From Halorubrum coriense DSM 10284 (GTDB lineage: Archaea > Halobacteriota > Halobacteria > Halobacteriales > Haloferacaceae), in the NCBI RefSeq assembly GCF_000337035.1, contig NZ_AOJL01000057.1:1-40747 (forward strand): 40,747 nucleotides of DNA. Direction: 5' to 3'. The notes beneath the pieces are model-generated. The model was not told where the DNA came from and made no database searches. It worked only from the letters and a program-made list of their open reading frames with translations. Below are positions 31,969 to 39,993 of this stretch, piece by piece (position 1 is the stretch's first letter; every line of letters begins with the position of its first letter). The translations under genes were made by a program, and so were the position numbers.

Positions 31969-33200
31969 TGAAAACGCGACTCAGACAGCTCCATGGGCAC
32001 GTATGGATTGCGCTTCGGCAGCTGCGGTGGGATAAAACTCGAACCGTCCTCGCTGTAGTCGGCATTGCGCTTGCCGTCTTATCTGTCACGTTGCTTGCGG
32101 GAGTTGGAACTGGCGTGACAGAAACAGGGAACGAATTAATTAACGAAGCAGATCGCGATCTATGGATCACCGGTGGCCCAATTGAGTTGGCACCCGGCTC
32201 AGTCGGTGGCTTCCAAAATCCAGTTCCAAACGCACACACCACCGCGACAGAGATTGAGCAGCGCGAGGATGTCCGTACTGCCGTCCCACTGGCATTTCAA
32301 GTCGTGTACGTCAGTACTGATGATGACGAATTTGAAACGATTGTCGGCAGCGGAACAACGGGAGTAGGGAGCTTTCGCATCACAACCGGCAGGGGGTTTA
32401 ACAGCCCTACTACACACTACGCTAACGGCACCTACAGCGGAAATTTCACTCATCAAGCGATCATTTCGCCTGATCTTGCCGACCAGCAGAACCTGTCGGT
32501 TGGCGATACTATTCGTGTGGGCGGGACCATTGCGAGCGCACGCGCCAATGAGTTTGAAATTGTCGGGATCTCTTCTACCTTCTCAAATTTCTTGGGGACA
32601 CCTACGGTCACTCTCCCGCTAAGTGAGCTACAGACACTCACTGGCAATGCGTATGATGACAGCGCAACACTGATCACCATCAGAACAGCTGACGGCGCCG
32701 ATCGTGAGGCCGTGAAAGCAGACCTCGCCGAAGCGTACCCAGAGTATACATTCCGCACAAATCAGGAGCAGTTTGTTGAGATACTCCAACAACAGGCGGT
32801 CATACTCGCCGCCGGCACGAGCCTTGTTATTCTCGGGGTCGTTGCCGGCGGCGTACTCGCGTTGAACCTTCTGTTATCATTGGTGTATATTCAGCGCGCA
32901 CCGTTTTCCATGCTCCGCGCGACAGGAGCAACCCAGCGTGGAATCGCGACCATTGCGATCGTCCAGACGGTCAGTATCGCCCTAGGCGGGTATCTCCTCG
33001 GCGCACTACTGACTCCCCTACTTGCGGCTGGGATCGATCAGATTGCGTTTTCCGTGACCGGATTTAAGGGACTCGTTCAGGTGCCACGTGTTGCCTACCT
33101 TGCCGGTGGAGGTGTTGCTGTCGGGTTCGCGCTGATTGGTGGGCTTTTGGGTGTCTGGCGTGTGACCCGAGTGACGTCCGCTCGTGGCCTGATTGAGTGA
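31968..33200 (+). CDS. FtsX-like ABC transporter permease (second)
   Basis: The 410-residue protein has the same layout as the preceding permease: TM1 (TRTVLAVVGIALAVLSVTLLAGV), a MacB-PCD-like ectodomain with glycosylation-type N-x-S/T sites, and three C-terminal TM helices (AAGTSLVILGVVAGGVLALNLLLSLVYI, TIAIVQTVSIALGGYLLGALL, GGGVAVGFALIGGLLGVWRV). It completes a three-gene ATPase/permease/permease exporter. Paralogous ectodomains diverge, which suggests each permease senses or contacts different partners. Confidence 0.9.
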   Translation: MKTRLRQLHGHVWIALRQLRWDKTRTVLAVVGIALAVLSVTLLAGVGTGVTETGNELINEADRDLWITGGPIELAPGSVGGFQNPVPNAHTTATEIEQREDVRTAVPLAFQVVYVSTDDDEFETIVGSGTTGVGSFRITTGRGFNSPTTHYANGTYSGNFTHQAIISPDLADQQNLSVGDTIRVGGTIASARANEFEIVGISSTFSNFLGTPTVTLPLSELQTLTGNAYDDSATLITIRTADGADREAVKADLAEAYPEYTFRTNQEQFVEILQQQAVILAAGTSLVILGVVAGGVLALNLLLSLVYIQRAPFSMLRATGATQRGIATIAIVQTVSIALGGYLLGALLTPLLAAGIDQIAFSVTGFKGLVQVPRVAYLAGGGVAVGFALIGGLLGVWRVTRVTSARGLIE

Positions 33201-33347
33201 ACTCCCCCGCCAAGAGTTCACACCGTCAGGCACGGCGGAATGTCAATTCGGATACCCCTGATCGTTTGCTTTTGATAGCAAGAGGGACACAAGACACCTC
33301 AAAGCACCACTTGTCCGACCACACAGTAGGCCACAGTCTGACAGGAG

Positions 33348-33362
33348 TTATAAATATTAATT
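33348..33362 (+). promoter_or_regulatory. TATA box of the PadR-like gene
   Basis: TTATAAATATTAATT lies about 30 nt before ATG 33389 and is the strongest AT-rich promoter motif in this interval. Confidence 0.5.
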
Positions 33363-33388
33363 TGCTTTGAACAGCAACGGCGAGATGA

Positions 33389-33670
33389 ATGGACGATCTC
33401 ACCGCGTTTCAACGAGATATGTTGTTCGTTATTGCGGGCCATGAGAAGCCGCATGGACTCAAAATAAAGAATATGCTTGAGAACTACTACGAAGATGAAG
33501 TCAATCACGGACGCCTCTATCCGAATCTTGATGACCTTGTTGACGAAGGCCTGATAAACAAGGGTGAAAAAGACAAACGAACCAACTGGTATACACTCTC
33601 AGCACAGGGCATTGAGGTGCTCAATCACCGCCGCAACTGGGAAGATCAGTTCGTCGAGCAGCACTTCTGA
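33389..33670 (+). CDS. PadR-family transcriptional regulator
   Basis: The 93-residue protein is a winged helix matching haloarchaeal PadR regulators: MDDLTAFQRDMLFVIAGHEKPHGLKIKNMLENYY then the recognition helix region EVNHGRLYPNLDDLVDEGLINKGEKDKRTNWYTLSAQGIEVL. The PNLDDL(V)xxGL wing is diagnostic. It follows the ABC exporter operon by about 190 bp in the same direction and has its own promoter; PadR regulators often control neighbouring efflux genes, so it may repress the exporter, but no operator is evident. Confidence 0.9.
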   Translation: MDDLTAFQRDMLFVIAGHEKPHGLKIKNMLENYYEDEVNHGRLYPNLDDLVDEGLINKGEKDKRTNWYTLSAQGIEVLNHRRNWEDQFVEQHF

Positions 33671-34040
33671 CGTCTCTTCTCGCCGGCCACTACGGCACCT
33701 GTTTGCTGCCTAGCAGCACAGTTGATTTCCTCTCACAACAGCCTCATTAAAATGTAATAAGGCAGTAGTATATTTCAGTTGAAACATCTGTGTATCTATG
33801 ATCGCTTCCATGATCGCAGGTGACCGGGCTAGCGTCTTGGCTGTTGGTCGCATCGTTCCCTTAGGGGTACATCGTCGTGTTGACCGCAATCACTGCGAAC
33901 GTGCTTTCACAAATTTCAGTTCTTTGAGTATCGTTGTTATGATTCAAGCAGTACAAACCACTACCACTGAGGTTCGTCCAAGACATAGTTGACAAGCGAA
34001 TAGCTTAATTGACACAAGTGTTGATACACACTCATAAGTA
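33671..34040. other. intergenic region, no supported gene
   Basis: This 370-bp gap contains AT-rich runs, notably around 33740-33790 (TTAAAATGTAATAAGG) and 34000-34040, the latter probably the promoter area for the prenyltransferase. A 64-codon frame at 33798-33992 has no recognisable domain or promoter spacing, so I do not call it. Confidence 0.3.
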
Positions 34041-35009
34041 ATGCTTGAGCGGGTGAAACAGTGGCTTCGTGACGTGTATGTGGGTGAGATCAAGCAGTCT
34101 CTTCATTTGACACCAGACCACGTCGCTGTGATCCAAGATGGGAACCGCCGGTACGCGCGCGAACGGGGGCTCGATCCGTCAGACGGCCATGCTCATGGGG
34201 CAGAGACAACCGAAGAAATGCTCCGTTGGTGTACTGAGTTCGATATTACAGAAGTCACCCTGTACACCTTCTCAACAGAGAATTTTGCACGGCCGGAAGA
34301 AGAGCTCACTGAACTCTTTGATCTTATTGAAGACCGACTGTATTCGTTTGCGGATGCGGATCTTGTTCATGACAACGAGGTCTCTATCCACGGGTTGGGT
34401 GAAATCAAACGACTTCCCGACCGCGTGGGTGAGGCAGTTACGTACGCTGAACAGCGTACATATCAGTACGATACACTCAAGCTTAACATCGCCTTGGCAT
34501 ATGGCGGCCGCAATGAGCTTCTGCGGACAGCACAGCAGCTCACACAGGAGGTTGCTGACGGCGACTTGGACCCAGAAGCCATCACCGCAGACCTGATTGG
34601 CGAGACACTATATCGTAGGCCGGTCCAAGACGTCGACTTAGTCATTCGGACTGGTGGCGATGAACGGACCTCGAACTTTCTCCCGTGGCATGCGAGCGGG
34701 AACGAGGCTGCGGTCTACTTTTGTACGCCGTACTGGCCAGAGTTCAGTAAAGTGGAATTTGCGCGGGCCGTTCGCACGTACGAAGCACGCGAACAGTCGT
34801 GGCAAGAAACCCAACTACGCCGTGCTCTTTCTCTTGTTCATGCGGTCAAACACACGGAGTACCAGCCACGAACGCAACTGATCCAACGACTTCGCGACCA
34901 ACTCACTCGAGAGACCGCGACACGGTTTGTGGATTCGGTTCAGACTGATACCGAGACAACACCTGCGGATGGCGACACGAAACAAGCTCACCCCGTCTCA
35001 AACGACTGA
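34041..35009 (+). CDS. uppS: cis-prenyltransferase (undecaprenyl/polyprenyl diphosphate synthase family)
   Basis: The 322-residue protein has the UppS motifs: VAVIQDGNRRYAR (28-40, Asp33 binds Mg), TLYTFSTENFARPEEE (73-88), LNIALAYGGRNEL (148-160), and DLVIRTGGDERTSNFLPWHA (199-218) followed by YWPEF. These bind isopentenyl diphosphate and the allylic primer. In archaea the product is the polyprenyl/dolichyl diphosphate carrier used for glycosylation. It is longer than typical UppS (about 250-260) because of a C-terminal acidic/Gln-rich tail. It stands alone with its own upstream promoter. Confidence 0.93.
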   Translation: MLERVKQWLRDVYVGEIKQSLHLTPDHVAVIQDGNRRYARERGLDPSDGHAHGAETTEEMLRWCTEFDITEVTLYTFSTENFARPEEELTELFDLIEDRLYSFADADLVHDNEVSIHGLGEIKRLPDRVGEAVTYAEQRTYQYDTLKLNIALAYGGRNELLRTAQQLTQEVADGDLDPEAITADLIGETLYRRPVQDVDLVIRTGGDERTSNFLPWHASGNEAAVYFCTPYWPEFSKVEFARAVRTYEAREQSWQETQLRRALSLVHAVKHTEYQPRTQLIQRLRDQLTRETATRFVDSVQTDTETTPADGDTKQAHPVSND

Positions 35010-35316
35010 GATGCTCCTATCTAGGATTTCACCGATCCGGGACACCACTCTTGATCGACTGTTGAACGGTGGTCTGCCTCTCATTAGGACAGCTCCATCG
35101 CATGACTGAAGCTGGGGCTTCTGCTCTGTTACTCCCGTAATCTAGTAGCCGTAGCGGAACAAATCAATCGGGGCACGTCGGCGCGCAGACGCACGCTGTC
35201 AGTAACGTGGATATAACCTTATCGTACAAGCTGGTACAGTGGTAGTGTCTCTATGACGCGCATTCACAGGAACTGACCCCAGACCAGCTGTACTCATGTC
35301 ACTCTAGCGCACCACA
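35010..35316. other. intergenic region with a possible solo IS end and a TATA-like box
   Basis: At 35100-35132 the minus strand reads GAGCAGAAGCCCCAGCTTCAG, resembling the solo right ends at 14655 and 23452 with an altered stem. A GATATAAC motif near 35211-35218 could be a promoter but is about 100 bp from the next ATG. No other feature is visible. Confidence 0.3.
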
Positions 35317-35553
35317 ATGAATCGTCCTGTAACCCTTCCAAGACTCGTCGCTTTTGCCGTTCTTGTAGTTTCTCTGGTCTCGTTAATCACATTATGGGGT
35401 ATTTTTTGGACGATGTGGGTCCGCGGTGAGACATCAATCGTCCTTGAGTCAGATCGATTTAGTGAGTTTCTCCCAGAGTTTATATTATTGACACTAGCAA
35501 TTGTCTTCCTTCCAGTACTCCTGTATGAGCTCGATCGACTCCTCACCAGCTGA
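35317..35553 (+). CDS. small membrane protein, two TM helices
   Basis: The 78-residue product has helix 1 (LVAFAVLVVSLVSLITLWGIFWTMWV) and helix 2 (FILLTLAIVFLPVLLYELDRLL) joined by a short acidic loop. Composition and helix layout look like a real protein, but there is no family match I recognise. A clear TATA box at leaderless distance is missing. Confidence 0.5.
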   Translation: MNRPVTLPRLVAFAVLVVSLVSLITLWGIFWTMWVRGETSIVLESDRFSEFLPEFILLTLAIVFLPVLLYELDRLLTS

Positions 35554-35716
35554 ATATACTCCTCCCGCTGTCGCCAACACATCTGGTCGCAAGGGAGTCG
35601 TTGACACTAGCAACCAGCCCACGCAACTTCGGTTGTCAATGTGTCTCCACTTGAACTGAGCATCTCTCGTCTACGGGACAAACGATCTCACGAGCCTACA
35701 ATGGGGCCGGGACTGC

Positions 35717-36526
35717 TTACTCAGTTTCGTCACTAAAGGCCTCACCAGCGTTCAAAACGGCTTCCTCTGAGACGAAGCCATCGCTACCTGCCTGTGCCCG
35801 AGTGAACACTCCAATCCCCTCAATGCCGATCCCGATGATCTCGTCCCCGTTATTTTCCCATCCAAAATCCTTCGGACCAAGTTCTGCTCCAGTAGTCTGT
35901 TGACCCGATTTAATTGATCCAACAGATCCACGCCCGCTCTTGCCAGATCCACGAATATAGGCTTTTGCGCTGATGTTTTTATCGTCGTCTATGTGTATTA
36001 TAACATTTCCATTCTTCATGAACTCAACTTGAATTTTCGAAGTGCTTTCAGACGCACTCTCACACCTGAATTTGAACACTCGTTGTTTATTCACCGTCGT
36101 GCCACCGGCGTCACCTGTGAAAGCGAGTGACAGTGAGGTCCTCGCCGTCTCATCTGTCTCACACCTGACTGCGACGAACGCTTGCTCACCCGGGGTAAGA
36201 TCGACCTGCTTCTTTTCACCAACTTCGAGTTGATCACCAACTGTTACCTGATCAACTGCTTCGCCTCGGCCGTTAAGACTTATTGTCAGATTCAGATCGC
36301 TGGTGAATTTATTTGTAATTTGTACGACATTTGTCTCCGTGGCACTCTTTACGACTCTGTCTTCGTTTGTTGTTAGGTTTCTTAACCCCAAGTACGCCTT
36401 TTTATCTTTCACGACATTCACTTCTACGTCGCGCTCGGCCTCGACGCCGCTGAACGCGCTGGTGCCGACGCTCATCGCACCGGAGCTTGCGCCGCCGAGC
36501 AGCAAGATGAGGGTTCGTCGTTTCAT
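35717..36526 (-). CDS. exported DUF1102-like protein
   Basis: The 269-residue protein starts with a Tat-like signal (MKRRTLILLLGGASSGAMSVG) and continues AFSGVEAERDVEVNVVKDKKAYLGL, the characteristic SipW/DUF1102-like entry. The domain continues as a beta-rich region to about residue 155 (VTVGDQLEVGEKKQVDLTPGEQAFVAVRCETDE). The C-terminal part (about 160-269) is distinct and Gly/Ser-rich with a second beta-like segment (ISAKAYIRGSGKSG). The family is exported and may form surface filaments or coats in the manner of TasA/camelysin-like proteins; that link is inference. Convergent with the small membrane gene. Confidence 0.75.
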   Translation of the reverse strand: MKRRTLILLLGGASSGAMSVGTSAFSGVEAERDVEVNVVKDKKAYLGLRNLTTNEDRVVKSATETNVVQITNKFTSDLNLTISLNGRGEAVDQVTVGDQLEVGEKKQVDLTPGEQAFVAVRCETDETARTSLSLAFTGDAGGTTVNKQRVFKFRCESASESTSKIQVEFMKNGNVIIHIDDDKNISAKAYIRGSGKSGRGSVGSIKSGQQTTGAELGPKDFGWENNGDEIIGIGIEGIGVFTRAQAGSDGFVSEEAVLNAGEAFSDETE

Positions 36527-36628
36527 TCGTGATGAGATCGGTCGGTTCGGTTAGTTGACGCAATGCGTCCCTACTCTAAGCTTATGCGGTGCCAGAACCT
36601 CAGTAGATGCTGGTTGAATACTGCTCTT

Positions 36629-37210
36629 TTATGTGAGTCCCGGCGGCTCGTCAGGTTCACCAACTTTCATTTTCGCGGTGTAGTACTTGTGTGTTATCGC
36701 AGAGAACGTGAATGCGACGACGATAGCGGTCATCCACGCCATATTGGGGAGGAGAACGAATGGCCACGCGTCGAGCCATACTGCGCCGGCGAGCGCGAGA
36801 GCGACGCCCGAGAGCCCGAGATAGTAGGTGCTCCACGGTATTTCTCGTCCCTCGACGATGTCCATGTAGAGGTCGACGTCTTGGAGTGCGGACGTTGGCT
36901 CGATGATGCCGCGGTCCTTGTTGAACTCGACGACTCCCGCATCGTCCATCTTCGGGAGATGAGACTGCTGGAGCGCTGTGTACACGCGCTTCCGCTCCGG
37001 CCCCGTGATCTCGGTCGTTTCGATTCCGTTCTCCCACGCCGCGATCTGCTCGGCCATATCGCCAATCCTGAGCGTGTCCTGATCCTCACGTTTCAGCAGA
37101 TGGACCGCGAACCGCCGCCGTTGGTTCGCCAGTACGTCGAACAGTTCGTCTTCGGACACCTCCCCCGCTGGTTCCGATTTCTCTTCGTCGAACTGCTGTA
37201 CCGACGCCAT
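36629..37210 (-). CDS. DUF7344-type winged-helix membrane protein
   Basis: I start at ATG 37210 (MASVQQFDEEK), giving 193 residues; ATG 37225 would lie upstream of the transcription start expected from the ATTTATGT box at 37238-37245. The N-terminal part (EDELFDVLANQRRRFAVHLLKR ... LRIGDMAEQIAAWENG ... VYTALQQSHLPKMDDAGVVEFNKDRGIIE) is a winged helix typical of DUF7344 haloarchaeal regulators. Two TM helices follow (STYYLGLSGVALALAGAVWLD and FVLLPNMAWMTAIVVAFTFSAI). It lies between DUF1102-like genes and may regulate them. Confidence 0.8.
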   Translation of the reverse strand: MASVQQFDEEKSEPAGEVSEDELFDVLANQRRRFAVHLLKREDQDTLRIGDMAEQIAAWENGIETTEITGPERKRVYTALQQSHLPKMDDAGVVEFNKDRGIIEPTSALQDVDLYMDIVEGREIPWSTYYLGLSGVALALAGAVWLDAWPFVLLPNMAWMTAIVVAFTFSAITHKYYTAKMKVGEPDEPPGLT

Positions 37211-37237
37211 TTCTGTCTGACACATATGAGCATGCCA

Positions 37238-37245
37238 ACATAAAT
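37238..37245 (-). promoter_or_regulatory. TATA-like box of the DUF7344-type gene
   Basis: ATTTATGT on the minus strand predicts a start of transcription about 26 nt downstream near 37216, just ahead of ATG 37210. Confidence 0.45.
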
Positions 37246-37665
37246 CCCGTGGTTATGATAATCTGCTAAACTTTTTCTCCGTTCAAACAGCTGTTTATTT
37301 GTGCGCGTGTACAGCCGTTTTGACGGTTCAAACACCAGAAAACCGCATTTATGCGCGCTACATTCACAGCTGCTTCTACGCTATTTATCAAATCCTACCA
37401 GGTTTGACAGTATTTTCTCAGCAATAATTGCTACTTCAGGGTGGTCCTGAACGGGCTCTAAAGGGATCTCAGGCCGGGCCTGAAGCAATCGAACTGGGTT
37501 TCAGGTAGGGTCGGAACGGTGTGGCCGGTACTTCACGCTTGTCCGGAAATGTTTCTGGAGATTCATAACGATATGGGACAGGCGCCATGGGTGTCATAGA
37601 GCGACCCCGAGTGACGCGGGATGTCCCGCATTGGTGGCCCGCGGGTCGCGTGCGGACAAAAAACT
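37246..37665. other. regulatory interval between the DUF7344-type gene and the DUF1102 operon
   Basis: The 420-bp interval holds AT-rich tracts (37270-37400) and a perfect palindrome TCAGGCCGGGCCTGA at 37469-37483. Nearby GGGTTTCAGG and GGTCCTGAAC elements resemble half-sites. No gene is supported; the frame from 37621 lacks a signal or promoter before ATG 37666. Confidence 0.35.
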
Positions 37666-38298
37666 ATGTCAAACCGACGAAAATTTATTGCTGGACTAGG
37701 GGCGCTGGCTACAGGGAGTGCGGCCGCTGTAGGAACCGGCGCATTCACCAGTGTGACGGCGGAACGCACGGTTAACGTACAGGTCGCTGGAGATGCTAGC
37801 GCGTACCTCGGGCTGGCACCAGTCAGTAATAGTCCAAATTCGGACTACGTTGTAGTGAATAATCAAGAGGTATCGTTCGACTTCTCCAGTGGCGACGGCG
37901 ACTCAAGCGGCGGAGGCTCTGTTGACGGGGATGGTTTCAACCCTGACGCGACGACGCGGATCAATGACTTACTACGCGTTACCAACCAAGGGAATCAATC
38001 GGCAAACTTCTGGGTCAATATTGAGAATCTCGGCGCTGGAAGCGACTTTCTCACGATTGAAGCGAGCGGCTATCCCACATACAGCCCTAATATGGGAAGC
38101 AAAACAGGCGCGAGCACACAACTCGCTTATGATGGTGGGAATGATTCCGGAGTTCACCCGTACAAACTAGACACAGGGGAAGACATCTACCTACACTTAG
38201 TCGTTGATGCTACTGCCCGGGGTGGTCAGTCACCAAACAATTTCAGTGGGAATGCCACGTTCGTTGCCGCGAGTGACGACTCACAGCCCCCACTCTAA
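37666..38298 (+). CDS. exported DUF1102-like protein, first gene of a two-gene operon
   Basis: Starting at ATG 37666 the protein (210 residues) begins MSNRRKFIAGLGALATGSAA, a Tat signal, then AFTSVTAERTVNVQVAGDASAYLGL, the shared DUF1102-like entry. A beta-type domain with VTNQGNQSANFWVNI (also seen in the GH97 and beta-helix proteins as ITNQGTQ) follows, and VDATARGGQSPNNFSGNATF closes it. An upstream frame extension (37621) has no signal and is unlikely. The next gene starts 17 nt after the stop with a GAGGT Shine-Dalgarno at 38304-38308, so they are one operon. Confidence 0.82.
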   Translation: MSNRRKFIAGLGALATGSAAAVGTGAFTSVTAERTVNVQVAGDASAYLGLAPVSNSPNSDYVVVNNQEVSFDFSSGDGDSSGGGSVDGDGFNPDATTRINDLLRVTNQGNQSANFWVNIENLGAGSDFLTIEASGYPTYSPNMGSKTGASTQLAYDGGNDSGVHPYKLDTGEDIYLHLVVDATARGGQSPNNFSGNATFVAASDDSQPPL

Positions 38299-38303
38299 CA
38301 ACG

Positions 38304-38308
38304 AGGTA
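38304..38308 (+). promoter_or_regulatory. Shine-Dalgarno of the beta-helix gene
   Basis: GAGGT is 7 nt before the ATG at 38316 in the 17-nt intergenic gap. Unlike the leaderless genes in this window, this internal operon gene uses a leadered ribosome site. Confidence 0.5.
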
Positions 38309-38315
38309 ATACACA

Positions 38316-39923
38316 ATGCAACGACGCAAATTCGTTCTCGGACTCGGATCGCTCACCGCCGCCGGGGCGGCCGCAGTAGGCTCTGGCGCGTTCACAACCG
38401 CAGAAGCCACTCGTGATGTCTCCGTTGAGGTCGCGGACGACAGTACTGGCTACCTTGCGATACAACAGTCCGGCGGACCGAACAGCAAGTTTGCTTCGCA
38501 GGCTGGCAACGGTACCATCGGACTGAACTTCTCTGGAAGTGGCAACAGCGGAGGCGGCGTAGGTACCAACTCGGTGTATAATTTCGATAACGTCTTCTCC
38601 ATTACGAATCAGGGCACTCAAGCGGTCTACGTTTGGGTGAACTTCTCTGGATCGACGTTTGACGACTCCAGTCTCTATCTCTACCCGAACGGGTCGCGAG
38701 ATACGAAGCTTAACGATGGGAGTAACAGTGTTCTCGCGCTATCTCCTGGAGAAGAAGCTAATATTGGAGTCCACGTCGACACAGAGAGCATTACCGCGGA
38801 CGGCTCGCCGACAATGACGATCAAAGCCGACGTGGATAAGCCCGGGACAAGTGAGTCCGTTGGATCAGACGGAGACCAGACGTTGGTCGTCAGCCAGAAT
38901 CCTGACCAAGGTGATTTCTCTTCGATTCAGGCAGCGATCGACGCTTCTGACGGAACAACGATTTATGTTGAACCGGGCCGTTATGAGGAAGACCTCAGTA
39001 TCTCGAAAGATATTACACTGGTAGGCGCACAAGGTGGAGTACCAGCATTCGATCCGAGCAGTGGCACTACCCGAAGCGCTGATGACCTGAGTGGCGAGAC
39101 GGTTCTTGACAGTTCTGGTAGCTTCGATTATGAGGGTGAGGGACCAGCAGCACTCAATATTGGGGGCGGTGCGAGCATCACTGTTGATGGCTTTACGTTA
39201 GCCAACAATGGATACTTCGTAGATAGCGATCACTGGGGAAACCTAGTGATGAAAAACAGTATCCTAACAAACTCCGGCACCGCAGCCAACGGTCATATTG
39301 ATCTTAGTGGATACAAAGGCGGAGTCGGAAGTCTAACCTTTAGAAACAACTACATCACCGAAAATAGTACTTCTAATGGGATCCGAATCCGTAATAGTAC
39401 GGACAGCCCAGCTGTGTTGACAATCGAGGACAACCTTTGGGAGAACAACCGTGCTTGGGCAATGAATCTTAATTACTCTCGTGGGTCCATTAAGAACAAC
39501 ACATTTAGGAACACTACCGAATTCAGTGGAACCACGCTTGAGGGACAGGATGGTGAAAAATACACTTATAAGCAGTGGGGAATTATTGTCGCCGCTGATG
39601 ATAATGACTTGACTATCCAAAACAACACGTTTGACGCGCTGAATGGCCCAGGTGTTAATATCTACGGGAGCTTCACAGGAACGGTGAATATCGATAATAA
39701 TGCGTTCAACGTGATCAAGGATGATTCAATCCTACTGATCGATCGACAGACTCCAGATCAGTATCCGGCTCAGCAGGTCAATATCAACATTACAGACAAT
39801 TCATTTACCATTCCCGAAGATGAGCTAGCCATTAATAACGAAATTCCAAACCAGATCGCAATTGATGTAGTTGGGAGTAGTCTTAGCTTACGTGATGTTT
39901 CCGAAGGTGTGAACCTCAACTAA
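38316..39923 (+). CDS. exported DUF1102-like protein with right-handed beta-helix domain
   Basis: The 535-residue protein has a Tat signal (MQRRKFVLGLGSLTAAGAAAV), a DUF1102-like domain (about 30-175) that closely follows the GH97 protein's domain (SVYNFDNVFSITNQGTQAVYVW versus SVYVFDDVFEITNQGTQTIYTW), and then a parallel beta-helix/pectin-lyase fold (about 190-520). The helix shows regular NN/NxxF coils: FSSIQAAIDASDGTTIYVEPGRYEE, ITVDGFTLANNGY, LTIEDNLWENNRAW, LTIQNNTFDALNG, VNIDNNAF. Such folds often bind or cleave polysaccharides; no catalytic residues can be assigned. It is probably displayed on the cell surface. Confidence 0.85.
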   Translation: MQRRKFVLGLGSLTAAGAAAVGSGAFTTAEATRDVSVEVADDSTGYLAIQQSGGPNSKFASQAGNGTIGLNFSGSGNSGGGVGTNSVYNFDNVFSITNQGTQAVYVWVNFSGSTFDDSSLYLYPNGSRDTKLNDGSNSVLALSPGEEANIGVHVDTESITADGSPTMTIKADVDKPGTSESVGSDGDQTLVVSQNPDQGDFSSIQAAIDASDGTTIYVEPGRYEEDLSISKDITLVGAQGGVPAFDPSSGTTRSADDLSGETVLDSSGSFDYEGEGPAALNIGGGASITVDGFTLANNGYFVDSDHWGNLVMKNSILTNSGTAANGHIDLSGYKGGVGSLTFRNNYITENSTSNGIRIRNSTDSPAVLTIEDNLWENNRAWAMNLNYSRGSIKNNTFRNTTEFSGTTLEGQDGEKYTYKQWGIIVAADDNDLTIQNNTFDALNGPGVNIYGSFTGTVNIDNNAFNVIKDDSILLIDRQTPDQYPAQQVNINITDNSFTIPEDELAINNEIPNQIAIDVVGSSLSLRDVSEGVNLN

Positions 39924-39993
39924 TAACATCTTCAAATATTACTTATATTGATTATAATAGTCATAAGGTAGCGCCATCAAATCTTCAAAATAT

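Noticed and set aside
33798-33992. 64-codon plus-strand frame as a gene
   Set aside because: No domain, no promoter at the right distance, and composition like intergenic DNA.
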